DNA of 64,000 nucleotides. It comes from Taxillus chinensis. Lineage: Eukaryota; Streptophyta; Magnoliopsida; Santalales; Loranthaceae. A program made the position numbers and the translations under genes. A model generated the notes under the pieces. That model was not told the DNA's origin. It saw only the letters and a list, made by a program, of their open reading frames with translations, and did no database searches. Location of the stretch: assembly GCA_023512835.1 (NCBI GenBank), contig CM042090.1, forward strand, positions 16,483,117-16,547,116, read 5' to 3'. Below, in pieces: positions 40,096 to 53,329 of this stretch. Position 1 is the first letter of the stretch, and each line of letters starts with the position of its first letter.

Positions 40096-43000
40096 CTAGC
40101 GGTGTGGTATAGGGGCATGGAGTGGCATGGTCAAGCCTGTGGAATAGCAAAACAAACTGTCAAAGATATCAGTACGACAGGCCAACAATATAACACATGC
40201 ATACATACAACTATAATGAATATAAAAACTCCGTTTAGTGTAATTGTAAAACAGCCTTCCAATACTGATTTTAAGGAATGAAACTTGGAGTACAGCATAC
40301 AAATGACCTCACAGCAGCCTATATATATATATATATATATATAGCAAAGAAAATTAGATGGCCAATTTTTTTAAATCAATTTTCTTCACTACACCATGAT
40401 CAATCTAAGTACATCACCTAGGGCTAGATAGGCTGAGATCTCCCAACAGGAGTATTATAAGAAACAAATGCTAGTAATGATCGATGAAAGTAAATCCACA
40501 CTAGCATTAACAAGACATTATTTGGAAATAATAATATTGTTATATACGCGAATAAGAATGAACCTGATTGAAGGGGAGGAGCGGGCGCAAGGGAGATGGA
40601 TGTAGTAGCGTAGTGCTGATGAGGGAAGGCAGCCGTGGAATTAATGGGGGAGTAGGAGGGGAAGAGGTGGTGGAACTGTGGGTGGGGGTGGTATTGGCCT
40701 CCGCCGCCGCCGCCACCTGTTACGTCACCAATTTGCATTTGCAGGTAGGGGTAGAATGCCGCAGCGGCGCTGCTAAGCAACCCGCCGCCCCCTCCTGCCG
40801 TAGACCCGTACATTGCAGCGTACTGCCCATTCACATTTCCTCCTCCGTACACGTTGTAGTAACCACCCTGTGCCAAGCCAAACCAAAAGCCCTTTTTACC
40901 ATATTTTATTTTATTTTCTTTATATATATATATAATAACATTTTTAAAACCAAAACAGATATATTGTTGTTTGGATCAGTAAAAACATTCATCTTTCATA
41001 CTATTTGATTTAGTATATTTAGTAAAATAAAAACAAAACATGACAAAAACTATTTACCGTTAAAACTAACGTTCTTTATGTGCACATAAATTTTAAGTTT
41101 TTCCATTTAAAAATAATATTTACAAAACATGTCTTCAAATGCAATTCTGAAAAAAGCTTCTTAAAGCTTGAACAATAATATGTTGGATTAAAGTGTTTTG
41201 TTTTTGTTTTTAAAATATGATTCATATTTTTAAATAAAAAAATAAAAAATAAAAAAAATCGTCTCCCCATAAAAAGCAAATTAAACAGTAATAAACGATA
41301 AAAGAAAAAACGAAGGGGACGAGGGGGCAACAGATAAAGTGCGTGCAACGAAAAATGCTGGACCAACCGTATGGTAGGGCGAGTAATCCGCCGAGTACGG
41401 GGAGTAACTGCAAATTCAGCAAAAGAAAATAAAAATAAAAATAAATAAATATGTAAATTTGCCATGGGATTGGCTATTCATCACTATGTAAATCATCCAA
41501 GGGCTAAATTAATTCATTGAAGTACAGAAAATTAATTATCCAAATCAGTTAATGTAAAGGGTAGACAAAAAAACATATTCTTTTATTCAATGATATTTAA
41601 CTATTCATAGGAATAATTAAATATTTAAATAAATTTATTTACTCGAAATAATATTAATCATAAATTAGACTTAAAATTATATTTTAATTAAAATTTTTTT
41701 TAAATATTAAAATTTAAAATTTTAATAAAATGTATAATCAAAATACAAATTTCAAATTAAATTTGTGACCAATATTAGATAAATTTATTAAAATATTTAA
41801 TTATTACACGATTGCTCTTACACACAATTTGAGTACATTTATATTTTAAGTATATATTCATAACGATCAAAATCATGAGATAGAATTAGAACACTTACTT
41901 ACCGTGAAATAGTCAAATATTTCAATAAATTTACTTACACAAAACAATATTAACTATAAATTTAAAAAATGTGTGTTTTAATTAAAAATTTTATTAAATA
42001 TCAAATTTCACCGGCTAGTTAAATTTAACTAATTGGTACCATAAAATTTAACATTTAATAAAAAATATGATGAATATATATATCTCAAATTAAATTCATA
42101 ACTAATATTAATTTATATAAATAAATTTATTAAAATATTTAATTATCATACTGGTCTTATTTGTTAGTGTAACTGTACTCTAAATCTATACAGTTGATCG
42201 AGGATCGGTTTTCGTTGGAAAAAGCTTCGACTGCGCATTAATTAATGTACGTGTCGTACTATGTTTATCCGTATATTTTATGTGAGAGATGACAAATGAC
42301 AGTCGATGAGGATGAATCGATGAGGAGACAAGAGCACGCGCTACATTACATGGTAGCGTGAGTTGATGTTATAATTAGCTAAATTGGAAAGGCCTTTGAG
42401 ATTAGTTTTAGAATAATAATTAATAAAAATGTTGGGCGTGAAGAGAAAGCTGTGCATGCGCTGGCAAAGCAATCAGCAGTCTCCCACCGCCCCCACAGAC
42501 CACATGCAGCATACAGAGATCATTGACTGCTGACTGGGGAGGGGCGCGCAAAAAGAAGACAATATATATTACATAGAAAAAAAAAAGTAGGTACATGGGG
42601 AAAAGTAAATTGTAATTTAATTATTGAGATTAGTAGTAGGATTTATGTGGGTACGTACCCAGCATAGAGGGGGTAAGGAACTCCTTGCTGGAGAGGATAA
42701 TGAGGGAAGCAGGTGGTGGAACCAAAAGCTGTTGCTGCTGCTACTGTTGCACCACCTCCTCCTGTCTGCTGCTGCTGGAAATTGTTCATCATTCCTCCTC
42801 GATAGTTATGGCTGTTCCTCACTCCTGCACCCCACCCACCATATCAACCACTTATGTTTCCCCCCACCCCATATTGATTACATATATATATCAGAATCAA
42901 TGGATATACGCACGCCCATATATAGTCACAAGTGTCTGTGTTGTTTTATTTATCTCACCATTCTTATACAGTTATATCCATATGGTTTTTGAAATCAGAA

Positions 43001-43680
43001 AATATTCGATGACCGAATTCATACACCCATATATAACTATATATCTAAGACCATAGATTGAATAGTAGTAAAACGGTATATATATATATATATAGCATTT
43101 ACAAAATTAGTAAAATTTAATATTAATAAGAATATTTTTAAAATTTTAAGGGGAAAACAACAACAACAAAACATCATTGAACAAAAACCTCTTTGTTTAG
43201 GGAAAAAAATCTTACTAAATACAGATCGACCCGTCTAAATTCTAGATCGAAAGTACTAAACTGCTAGTTACTCGATATTTAATGATCTATGGATGTTCCT
43301 TTTGGTCTGTAGATCTACCTGTTTGTTAATAATTGAGTATATGAATGTGTGTATATATATATATATATACATATCAGATCACCAATCGTAATATCACCCC
43401 TGATCATGATCTTTGATATCTATATACTAGGGAGACAGCGAGAGAAACTCAAAAAGAGAGGGAGAGAGAGGATAGTAAAGGAAATGTGTATACCGTGTTT
43501 AGGAGTGGAAGGTTTAGATCTCTGAACGCCAAGAGAAGCGAGATTGCAATTAGCCCTCCGGCCGTCTATGATCGGAGCACCATCCACACACGCTCTCCGA
43601 GCTGCCTCCGCTTCCCTAAAGGTAACCTACAATTATAAAATATTAAAAACAAGCGCATGAAATATTGAAAAGGAGGATGA

Positions 43681-43731
<51 letters not shown>

Positions 43732-44027
43732 AGAAGATAAGAGAACATCGGGAGGAGTAGATTTAGGTTGTTAAAAAGACATACAAAACCATAGCCTTTG
43801 GATCTGCCCGTGGCTTTGTCAGTGATGACAACAGCCTCGAGGATGTCACCGAACTGCTCAAAGTAGTTTTTCATGGTCTCCTTTTGGGTCTCCCATGCCA
43901 AACCCCCGACGAACACCTTGGTATATGTGGTATCCCCGAACGGCCCCCCACCGCCACCACCTGTTGCAGCTTGGTTCCCTGCCGCCGGTACAGCCACCGC
44001 TGTTGCTGTTGCTGTCGCTGCCGTCAT
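40096..44027 (-). CDS. Single-RRM RNA-binding protein, ARP1/RBM24/38-like
   Basis: Six exons join in phase to 927 nt (308 aa): 43785-44027, 43494-43626, 42659-42824, 41368-41407, 40564-40867, 40096-40136. The start is the first ATG, followed by an Ala/Thr and Gly-rich leader. The RRM spans about residues 36-112: RNP2 is KVFVGGLAW at 37-45 and RNP1 is KGYGFVTF at 77-84, split by intron 1. The domain ends near [15 protein letters not shown]. The rest is low complexity: Gln/Gly/Ala-rich, Tyr/Pro-rich ([11 protein letters not shown]) and Gly-rich ([19 protein letters not shown]). This layout fits plant ARP1/RBM24/38-like proteins, which bind mRNA in nucleus or cytoplasm. The final exon ends [13 protein letters not shown]. 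Confidence 0.9.
40320..40342. repeat. (TA)n microsatellite in the RRM gene last intron
   Basis: A TA run of about 23 bases between exons 5 and 6. Confidence 0.85.
43685..43728. repeat. (TA)n microsatellite in RRM gene intron 1
   Basis: A 44-base TA run within the short intron that splits the RRM coding sequence (43627-43784). Confidence 0.9.
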
Positions 44028-44580
44028 CTCTTCTAAACGGTGTTGATCGACGATGAAAACAATTATCAGATTGATTGACTTGATCTCTCACTCTCCGCCC
44101 CTCCCCCCTCCCTCCCTACCTACCTCCCCCTCCCCCTCCCTCTTCCTTGGATTTGCCCTCCAAATCAGTTAAAACTAACCAGTCACCTCCTGCTGCTGAA
44201 TATGATGATGATGATAACGACAGCTATATGATGAGAGCGAGGCGGCAGCAGCAGCGAGCGAGCGAACGAAGGACCGACCCACCGAGCGCGGGCATGATCT
44301 AACTGAAATTAGGAGGGATGTGGTGGCTTGCCGTTGTCAATCTCTTTTCTATCAGAAAATTAGGTCAGAGCTCTACGGCGGAAGGAAGCGAAAATATAAA
44401 TATATATTTAATATAAAAATGTATAAATAAATAGCGAGAAAATCGAGAGAGAGAGAGAGAGAGAGAGAGTGGGGGTGGACAATATAAATGGAAATGGGAT
44501 GGAGGGAAAAGAGGGGTCTGAGGGGATAATGGAGAAAAGAGGAAAGCAGCCACATCCTCCGTCAAGCGTCGAAATGGTTA
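44028..44580 (-). promoter_or_regulatory. RRM gene leader and proximal promoter
   Basis: Purine-rich in the gene's sense at 44098-44150 (runs of GGAGG), with a 25-base GA microsatellite at 44445-44469 (CT in the gene's sense). The transcription start is not fixed. Confidence 0.45.
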
Positions 44581-44842
44581 CCTCACGCTCTGTACCCGCG
44601 CGTGCGTACCAGTCTCTTGTCCTGTAAGAGCCCTCTGGCCTCTGCCGCCGCACTCACAGATAGTTGGACGGCGTACTCGGCAACGACACGTCTTAGTTTC
44701 GTATGAGACAGCCTCACGCTCTGCACTCGCGCGTGTGTACCAGTCTCTAGTCCTGTAAGTGTGTCACCCCGTCCTATCCCGCCGCATGGACAGATAATCG
44801 GACGGTTTACTCGGCAATGGCACGTTCGTTTGGTATCAGACA
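44581..44842. repeat. 131-bp tandem duplication upstream of the RRM gene
   Basis: Copies start at 44581 and 44712 with CCTCACGCTCTG. Both hold CGCGCGTG, GTACCAGTCTCT, GTCCTGTAAG, a CAGATA word, ACTCGGCAA and GCACG/ACACG in the same order. The block is GC-richer than its surroundings. Confidence 0.88.
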
Positions 44843-47800
44843 ATCAACTATTTTTATTTATTTTTTTCGTGAACACAAATAAAGGCGGTTAGCTTATATT
44901 TTTAAATATATATATATATATATATCTCTTTAAAAATAAAAAATAAACTCAACTAAATTTTTAATATTCATAACTAATTTTAAATTCATTGATTCATTAT
45001 TTTAAAAAAATAATTATATTTTTTAAAAAAATATCATTACATCAAATAATTTCATATATTATGCTAATGAACAATGTTGTTGATGAAATAATGCGAATAC
45101 GAAATAAAATAATTATAACCAATTACATTGTAGATTCATATAACCAATTGAATTAAGTAAAATTCGTAATTCAACTAACGCACACAATTGTACATAGACT
45201 TTTATCATGAAATATATTAAACCTAAACGTATTCACACCATATCTATATTTTTCATTCCTAATTTAATAAATAAATAGTATATTATTTAATGTGTTTTAT
45301 TTATTCTTACGTATTTCATTCTCCATTATTCTCACTACCGATAGCGTTTAGCCTTCCAATTACACCTCCGTATCATATTTTTAAGTTTTAAGAGATAACA
45401 CCACTTGTACTGACTCTTGAACATTCATATGCAATCATACATTGCAATGTAATGCAACCCAACAAACCAACAAATGTCATACACCAATGACATACCACAA
45501 ATATATCATAATACCATAATATGATTAACAATTAAAATAAATTATAAATATTTAATCTAATAAATAAACACATATGTCTAAACATTAATTGATTGTTATA
45601 GTGTTATAAATAGGATAAAAAATAAACCAATCCCATATACGGTAAAGTAATAGCTCTTTTCTTTGTGCATTAAAGCTCGTTACTCAAAAGTAATGGTTAT
45701 TAATCTCTATATAATATGTGATCAAGATAATTTATTATTATTTAATAAGGTCAGAAAGTTTGCACACGAAAAAGTGATTGAAAGAAAACTTAAAAAAATA
45801 TAATTTTACACGTTACTATTTATAGATACTCCAATGACAATACAAGTTAAGAAATTATACATTAAAGTTAATAAAGCTTGAAGAATCTAAAATTTTCATT
45901 TAATGCAATAATTCTCTTATCATATTGAGGAATAGAAATAAGTTTCTTATTCGTTACCCACATTAGAACATTAGAGAGGTTATCAACTAAATAGATCATA
46001 ATAAAGAATCAATGCTAGCCTCTCTTATAGTTAATTGAATTTAAGACGTTGCTAATTAAATTTTAATATAATATTAGAGTAAATTATATTTTCACTTTTG
46101 AGAAGTCAGATCTTAATATCAATTTATAAATAATTAATTTTAAGATGGTAACTATTGGATTCTAATATATATAGACTCACATGAAACATGGAATTAGAAC
46201 GATCTTCCAATTATAAATGATTATGTATGTTAAATATTGGTAATCATAATAATATTTATGTAAATAGTAGTAGTATGTGATTTTAGAAAATAAAATGTTT
46301 TTTAAAAAGTAGTTAAATAAATTAACATTCATCCGATGGAAGGAAGAAAATTTTAACGCAATCTGGCGCGTGGGATCAATGGCACATGAGTTTCCAGCCG
46401 CCGGATTGAATTTGATTTGATTGGATTGGATTGAGAGGTGAAAAAATTAAGGAGAAAGACAACCGAGGGCGAGCGAGTAGCGAGTGGCATTATTGGCGGG
46501 AGAAAAAACAGGAACACAGCTGTCTGCCACCGAGATGTGTTTGACTGGGAAAAGCGACAACCCATTAATTATTTATTAATTAAATATTATCATTATTTTA
46601 GAAAGACGGTTCTACCACACCTACATTCTCTGTCCAGCCAGCCAGCCAACCACGCACGCCACCACATGCATTCCCCTCCTTTTAACGCCCATGACAGCCC
46701 ACACCACTGCCCTCCCCCCTGGCCCCACTTCCTCATTGGCCCCATACACACCCACCCACTTTCATCCGACCCCGCCCGTTGAATTTTTATTTGTTCCCGT
46801 ACATATTTTTACCATTCATAAACCAAAGTTGCGTAAAGAACCTACAATATATAAATTTATTTGAATTAATAACCGAATTTATAATTACTAAGTTTTTATC
46901 TATCGATACATTTTATTTATTTTAGTTTAGTTTCTATATGTAATTGTCACGCCTACTTTATTTTCTTTTTCTTCATTTCACTATTCTTTTCCCTTTCTAT
47001 GCACGTATAATTTAGAATTAGTTTTCAGTTTTAAGCTCTAAACCGCAACGTCAAAATATTTCCATCAAGGTTTTACAAACATATCCACTCTTACATATCA
47101 GGTTTTCATTTGTGTACCATTATTTCTGGTTTCGTCCCACCGTAAATTTTTAACTTTTGTTTTGGTTAAAACTATATAAAAAAATAAATTAAATTTCAAA
47201 TCAGAACTTTAAAAGGGAACGGAAAAAATATTATATTATAAAATTTAAAATCAATAAGGCAGTGCATACAAAAAATTATAAATATTTTATTATTTTAATG
47301 TAGTTTTGAAATATATACATACTTCAAATTAAATATATAATATAAAACCAAATTACATATTAAAAATTAAAATATTTATTCATAAATTAAATAAATACTA
47401 ATTATTAGTATCATATAATGAATATATTTGATATATTGAAAATATTTAATACTATAAAATCCATTTTTAACTAACTAAATTATTATATTAAATTAAACAT
47501 ATAAAAACTAATTAAAAATAAAAAAATGGAGCGCCATTTGTGGGTTTAAAGCACTAACATCAAACATTTAATTATTTTTCTTAAATTTATAATTTTAAAT
47601 TATTTTTGACTTTTATATATAAATTTCTTATATATTTATTTATATTATTAAATAATATTTTATACTACTATTTTTATCTAATAATAATTTTTTATAATTT
47701 AATACGAAATAAAAATAAATGGTATGAGAAATGTAAAAGATAGAAATATGAGAAATTTTTTTATATAATTAAATAATTATAGAAAATAAATAATATTTTT

Positions 47801-49836
47801 TAATAAAAAAATTAAATATAAAATATCTGTCATAAAAATAATTTTATGACTTATATAAAAAATCCGATATTGTGCTGTCCTTACAAAACAACCTTTTCTC
47901 ATCCAGATCTGGGTAGTTTACCCGAAAAACGGGGGTTACTACGGGTTTTGTCGATTCGCCCATATCCGCTTTTTTGTTTTATTCTTCTAATAGTATTAGT
48001 ATAAAAAACTTGAATTTCCGATGACCCTACCCGACCCGTCTGTCCCAACTGCCGTCTATCCCTACTGACGAACAAAGTGACAGAGTGAGTGCTAAGTGTA
48101 AAAAAGTAATATTTTACTAGAATATATAAAAATGCTTATTATTTGATGTGCTGAAAAATAAATAATTAAATTTTATATAAAAAAAAGTTAACTAAATTTT
48201 AAATAAAAATAACTAATGACTTTAGTTATTAATATATAAAATTACAAGTATATTATATAAATGATAATAATTTTTAATAATTATTGTATGAAATTTAGAA
48301 TTTACAATAATCGTCTTTAGTTTATTGTTTTTAAATCAATAATTTGTATTGTCAGGAAAATAAATTTATTATTGTATAACTTTTTACATAAAGCAAATAA
48401 TTTATAGCCAATAAATTTCAATTATTAGTTGAAATTCATATTAATTATAGTTTAATAATTGATGTAAATCCATTGTGAGTATCATGGGATATAGATAGGG
48501 TGAGTAGAATGAGTTGTATTATTATTATTGTTTTAAAAGAATGAATTTCAATTACAAAATTGATCGCAAGTTAAAAATTAATATAAATTATTAAATAAAA
48601 ATAACATAAATATATAGATAATAACATAGATGATGATTAGTTTGGGAGTGACCCGAGACTAGCCTACTAGCTATGACCTAATCCAATACATTGGTCGTCA
48701 AAAGTTCCTTTACTATGACCTACTATGATTAAACGATCAATCCGACCCAAATTAGTCAACACTGGACCAATCAAAAATCGATTTTTTAAGAACCGATCCA
48801 ATCCAGGACCGAGGGTCATTTTGTTCATCCCTCCTATCGCCTGCCTTCATTTATTTCGAGCTCTCCAACGAATTTAATATTATAATTCTAAAATCTAAAT
48901 CTAAATTTAATTCACCAATTAAATATTAATAGGTTGAATATGTCTTCTTCTTCTTCTTCTTTTTTTTGGTGGAGGTTACAACTGAAGCAATGATTCAGGA
49001 TATTTTGTGGGTAGACGTGTGATGGCCCGCAAAAAATTTGAGCCTTGTACTTGTCGAATGTCGCGTTGTCGACCACCAAATGGAACAATGCTTGAACCTA
49101 AATTAATTAATTTTATAACATTATCAAGACAGGACTGGACATACCTTGCCTGTTGGGTTGTTAATATTATTATATAAACTTTTTTTAAAAATACTAAAAC
49201 TTCACACACGAAACTCTTTACATTTTAAAATTATGGATTTAAGCCTATAGAATATTTAATCATTTTAAGTCTTATCGATCATTCCTAAAATTTGGGGTGT
49301 GACAGGAAATGGCATCGCCATGGTAAAAAGCCCCTCAACACTTGTAACATACTACATCCTCAACCCCCCTACACCATGGAAAGCTATTTGGAAAATGTTT
49401 GTGCAAGCAGGACATAAGGGAGGGACTGGGTCACTGGGTAATGGGGGAAGAAGTGTTAACACAGAAGAAGCTGTTTCACAAACATTAGTAGTAGGTATAA
49501 ATTGCAACAGATAAAGCAAGAAAATTAGAAAATGAAAACAAAAATGGATGAGAGCTGGATATCCCATGATCATTGATCCACAACCACCAACAAAAGTTCA
49601 GTTGAAAAAGCTAATAATACAGGAAAGCAAAAGGCCCGGAGGGTTAAGCCCAAGGCGGCAAGCAAAATAAGAAACCCATCTCAAGGCCTGGCTTTGCCTT
49701 TCAGTAGCGACACAACAGGAGTGATCACAGAAAACATTGAGTTGCAAAGTCAGTCACCATCCAAGCGCAGCACAAAAGAGACGAAGGCTGAGCCTAAAAG
49801 AGAAGAGCAGAGTCTAATGCTGCAGCAGTGCAGCTG
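44843..49836. other. Long AT-rich intergenic spacer
   Basis: No gene recognised. A GC-richer island at 46350-46790 is open in short frames on both strands, with CCAGCCAGCCAACCACGCACG and C-rich runs, but no product is recognised. Near 47910-48060, words such as ACCCGACCCGTC and CCGAAAAACGGGGG look like decayed hAT-type ends. The right end before 49836 would hold the RAD52-like gene's 3' UTR. Confidence 0.5.
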
Positions 49837-52800
49837 TTACATCGTATCCTCGTGATAGAGATGAAGGCCGAGCCCAAAACGTGCACAAGCACGACGAAAT
49901 GCCATTGCCTCTGCCTTCTGTACCGGATCTCCGAAGCCAGTCGTTTCTACTGAAGCTGTCCCAGTCGACTCCCTGAAAATCTTTTAAGACAGCAGGAAAA
50001 ACCATGTTAACTAGTTCCTAAATTTGAACATCAATATCACGTTTTCAAATACATACATATATATATATATATATATAAGTCATAAAAAACCTAACTTTAG
50101 TCATTTCTAAATATTTCATTTGGTTTAAGTGTATTATTTTTAAAAATATGATTATTTTTTAAAACAATAGATCTGATGAATTTTTTAGTATCTATGAGTG
50201 GTATAAATTTATATGAGTTCATAGTTTTTAAAAATAATTATATTTTAAAAAATAAAATAAATTAGATAAACAGAATAAATACACAAAAGTTGAATCTAAA
50301 ATCAAGTTTTAAAGCACCTACACCAAAAGAATTATGATATAATAGGAGGTTCATAGATTTCCCATAATATTTCCAGAAATTAATTATTAGAGACGACAGT
50401 TGACTTGAAGTTGCGTCAAAATTCATATGCCACTAGTAATCCTATTTATCTGAAATTATTGTGTCAACGGGGTGGAAAATTCAAATCCTCATATTGCATA
50501 TGCGGTGCGATGAGTATTTAGCAATAAAAAAATGCATGAATAGTTCGTAGGGGCTACTTGGGCTAATATGTTTTAATGAAAACTTTTAATAACTTGTTTG
50601 GTTGGGAAGAATTTAATCAAAGGGCAAGGACACGGGATTAGCGTAATGACATTCCCACTAAAATCCAATGTTTTCATTACCCCATATAACAGGTATTGAA
50701 TGATTATTACCTATCCAAAAAAAAAAGGTATTGAATGATTATCATGTTCAAGGAATGAATTCCACCCTTGACATTTTTTTAAAAAATGATCACATCTCCT
50801 AGTCCTTCCAACCTTTCTGCCGCCTCTGCCAGATCTCACTGCCGTCGCACCTCACCATTGCCTACAAGACACCGGGCCAAATCCCACTCCCTCATTGTGC
50901 CATTGACCAACCCCACCTCGAATTGACTCTTCCAAAAAATCATCATAGACCAAGATGCCACTGCCACCATCGCTGGATCTTGTCAACCAGTGCGGCCATC
51001 CCAAATGAAAACACTCCTTTCCCACCCCACTGCAGATCAGCCTACTAAGGATCTCCATAGCCCATCGCTACTACTGTCACTGAGGCAGAAATGAAGTGGT
51101 TCTAGAACAGAGACAAAATAAATATATTTCAAGTGTAGAAGAAGACCACAACACAGGAAATGGGAGCTTTGACCTAGGATGGGAGGAAATTGAGGATTGA
51201 TGTGACCAACAGAGGAGATGAAAAGATGAAGTAGTACCAGATTAGAAAGAGATAAAAGAAATAGGGTTGGTTATAGAAGAAGACCACGACAGAGAGAAAA
51301 GAACTAGGAAATTAGGTTGTGTTTTGTTTCAATTTATTATTAATTTCAATAAATTAATTCATTATTTTGTTTACCAAACATAGGAATACAATGCTAAAAG
51401 TTTCATTCTGATTCCATACCAAATGAGCACCAAGTATTAGGAGGGAAAGTGACTTATCAAAACAAATTTAAAAATAATAATTTAAAAAAACCGTACAACA
51501 TCAAGATCTTAACTCATGGATCCCAGAGATTTATGAACAGAACAAATAAGTGGGCTAAATCACAACTGAACTCAAATTAAGCAAGCACAACCCAAAAGCT
51601 TATCATGGTTCAAGCAATCAATGGGAAGTTATCGATGACAGAATATAAAATGAGGCGGCATACAAATGAGCAGCAAGGTTTTATTTCATTATTTGGCAAT
51701 TACAACTAATGAGAAAATCAATATTAGGATTGTATACAATTACAATAGCATTCAATCAGATGGTTGTGATTCCCATATTATTGCAGTTAACCAATCAACA
51801 TTGCTAATGACAATATATATTCAATTATATAAATTTTGGATTATAAATGCACGAAGCAACACATCCACAAATGAATTTTGCGGCCAAATGCATGGTGAGT
51901 GATTATTCCATATTACACACATGACTGCAAAAAACGTACACATGCTGTCAAACAAAAGGTAGACATGATACCTCTGCATCAGTGCCGTAGAGTGTTACAC
52001 GATAAACAACAGATACGATCTTGCCATCAGCAGAATAGATTATGTTTCGAACCTCACCAGACCATTCTATGACAGGGTAGCGAACATATAAAAAAACACT
52101 GATTGTTATGATACAATTAAAGCTTCAAATTCAATCATTTCAGTGTGTCAAAAACTAAAGAATGCCGGATTGCATACCTGGAGCATGCAAGTTCATAATT
52201 CTATTCACTATATGCCTGAAAATAAAAAGGCATTGGTGAGGAATTGATAATGAATGAAATAGAATTGGTGCAATGTCTCTTTTAATTGTAAACAGTAGAT
52301 CCAAAAGCTGTTTACTTTTTGGAAGAGTAGAGCTAAAGGAAACTGCATTAAAAGTTTGAAGTTACACAGAAAAGACCACAAAAGGTCACATAAATTACAA
52401 ACAAGGATGAAAAGCATGCTGCCAGTGCTGACTTGAGAATGCTTCAGTTTAGCTCCCTGGTAGTGAGAGAGAATGAATAAGCAGTAGTGAAGTTATGTGC
52501 CAATGGCCTATAAGAGAGCCATGTTGCAACGGGCAATCGAGATGTTGCGTTTTCGGACATTTAACAAGAGTCACTTTCTAAAGCCAGTAATTAACATTAT
52601 TTTAAAAAAAATGCAACATGCAATGAAAATTGAATCCTGAATCAACCAGATTTTTCACCTGATTCACATGATGTTTGGGGCGGCAATAATACAATGTGTA
52701 TTCCTAGATTTTTCATCCAATCGTGTGCTATTCAAACTTCTGATGGTATAGTGGCGGGAACCCAAAAGAAAAAGGAAAAAAAGTGGCTTGCAAGCATAAT

Positions 52801-53329
52801 TTTGAATTTATGGGTCTTTTTGTATGTTGTTGTAAATCAAACAATACATTTATGAGGATCAATCGATATCTTTCTCACTCTAAATCTCTAATTGAATAAT
52901 TTTTTAGCAAAGCGAGATAACAGTAATGGAACATCCGATTATGTAACCGAAGTCCAAAATTAGCAAAACATAGGTTTTGGGCAGTAACAATGTGACATCA
53001 ACATGAATAGGTAAAAGGTGTGCGTACCAGGGGATGTATTTGAGGGATAATCCGTCTTCGACCCGAACTCGGAGAAATTTCTCGGGGATCTTCTTGTTGA
53101 GTTGTTTAAGGATCTCAGAGAGGGGTCGACATATCCCCGATGTTGGAATGCTAGCAGCATCATCATCTTCTTCTGCTGCCGCTGCCTCATTGGACGAAAT
53201 CGAAGATGGAGAAGAACCACAGCCAGTCGCCATGGCGTATGATCGAGAATAACACAACCTCGCTCTCGTCTCACCTGATACCACCGTTTCCATACAAGAA
53301 GAACACAACCTCTTCATCCTCATCGCCAT
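49837..53329 (-). CDS. RAD52-1: Organellar DNA repair RAD52-like protein 1
   Basis: Four exons join in phase to 579 nt (192 aa): 53028-53329, 52178-52215, 51972-52066, 49837-49980. The plant RAD52-like proteins bind single-stranded DNA and help homologous recombination in mitochondria, chloroplast or nucleus. The N-terminus is Arg/Ser/Cys-rich with few acids for about 35 residues, as in a mitochondrial targeting peptide. An acidic linker follows. The conserved region contains RPLSEILKQLNKKIPEKFL, SLKYIPWHIVNRIMNLHAP, EWSGEVRNIIYSADGK, VVYRVTLYGTDAE and, at the end, VQKAEAMAFRRACARFGLGL. The acceptor at 49981 was chosen because it restores the IFRESTG sequence; the downstream TTTCAG would break the frame. 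Symbol given by similarity; paralogue assignment less certain. Confidence 0.9.
50560..51445. other. RAD52-like intron 3 interior, possible transposon
   Basis: Part of the 2-kb last intron. The left side has CTTGTTTGGTTGGGAA and the right side has TTTACCAAACATAGGAA, a loose inverted pair. The interior is GC-richer (50800-51060) with an unrecognised minus-strand frame. The ends are too diverged for a confident call. Confidence 0.25.

Noticed and set aside
40568..41008. Plus-strand frame of 146 codons
   Set aside because: It is the shadow of RRM exon 5 on the opposite strand.
42624..43056. Two overlapping plus-strand frames of about 120 codons
   Set aside because: They cover RRM exon 3 antisense and the TA-rich intron; Leu runs come from the CTG/CAG repeats encoding Gln on the other strand.
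50560..51445. A transposon with ends GTTTGGTT and ACCAAAC
   Set aside because: Inverted ends are short and diverged, no target duplication seen; listed only as possible in the feature table.
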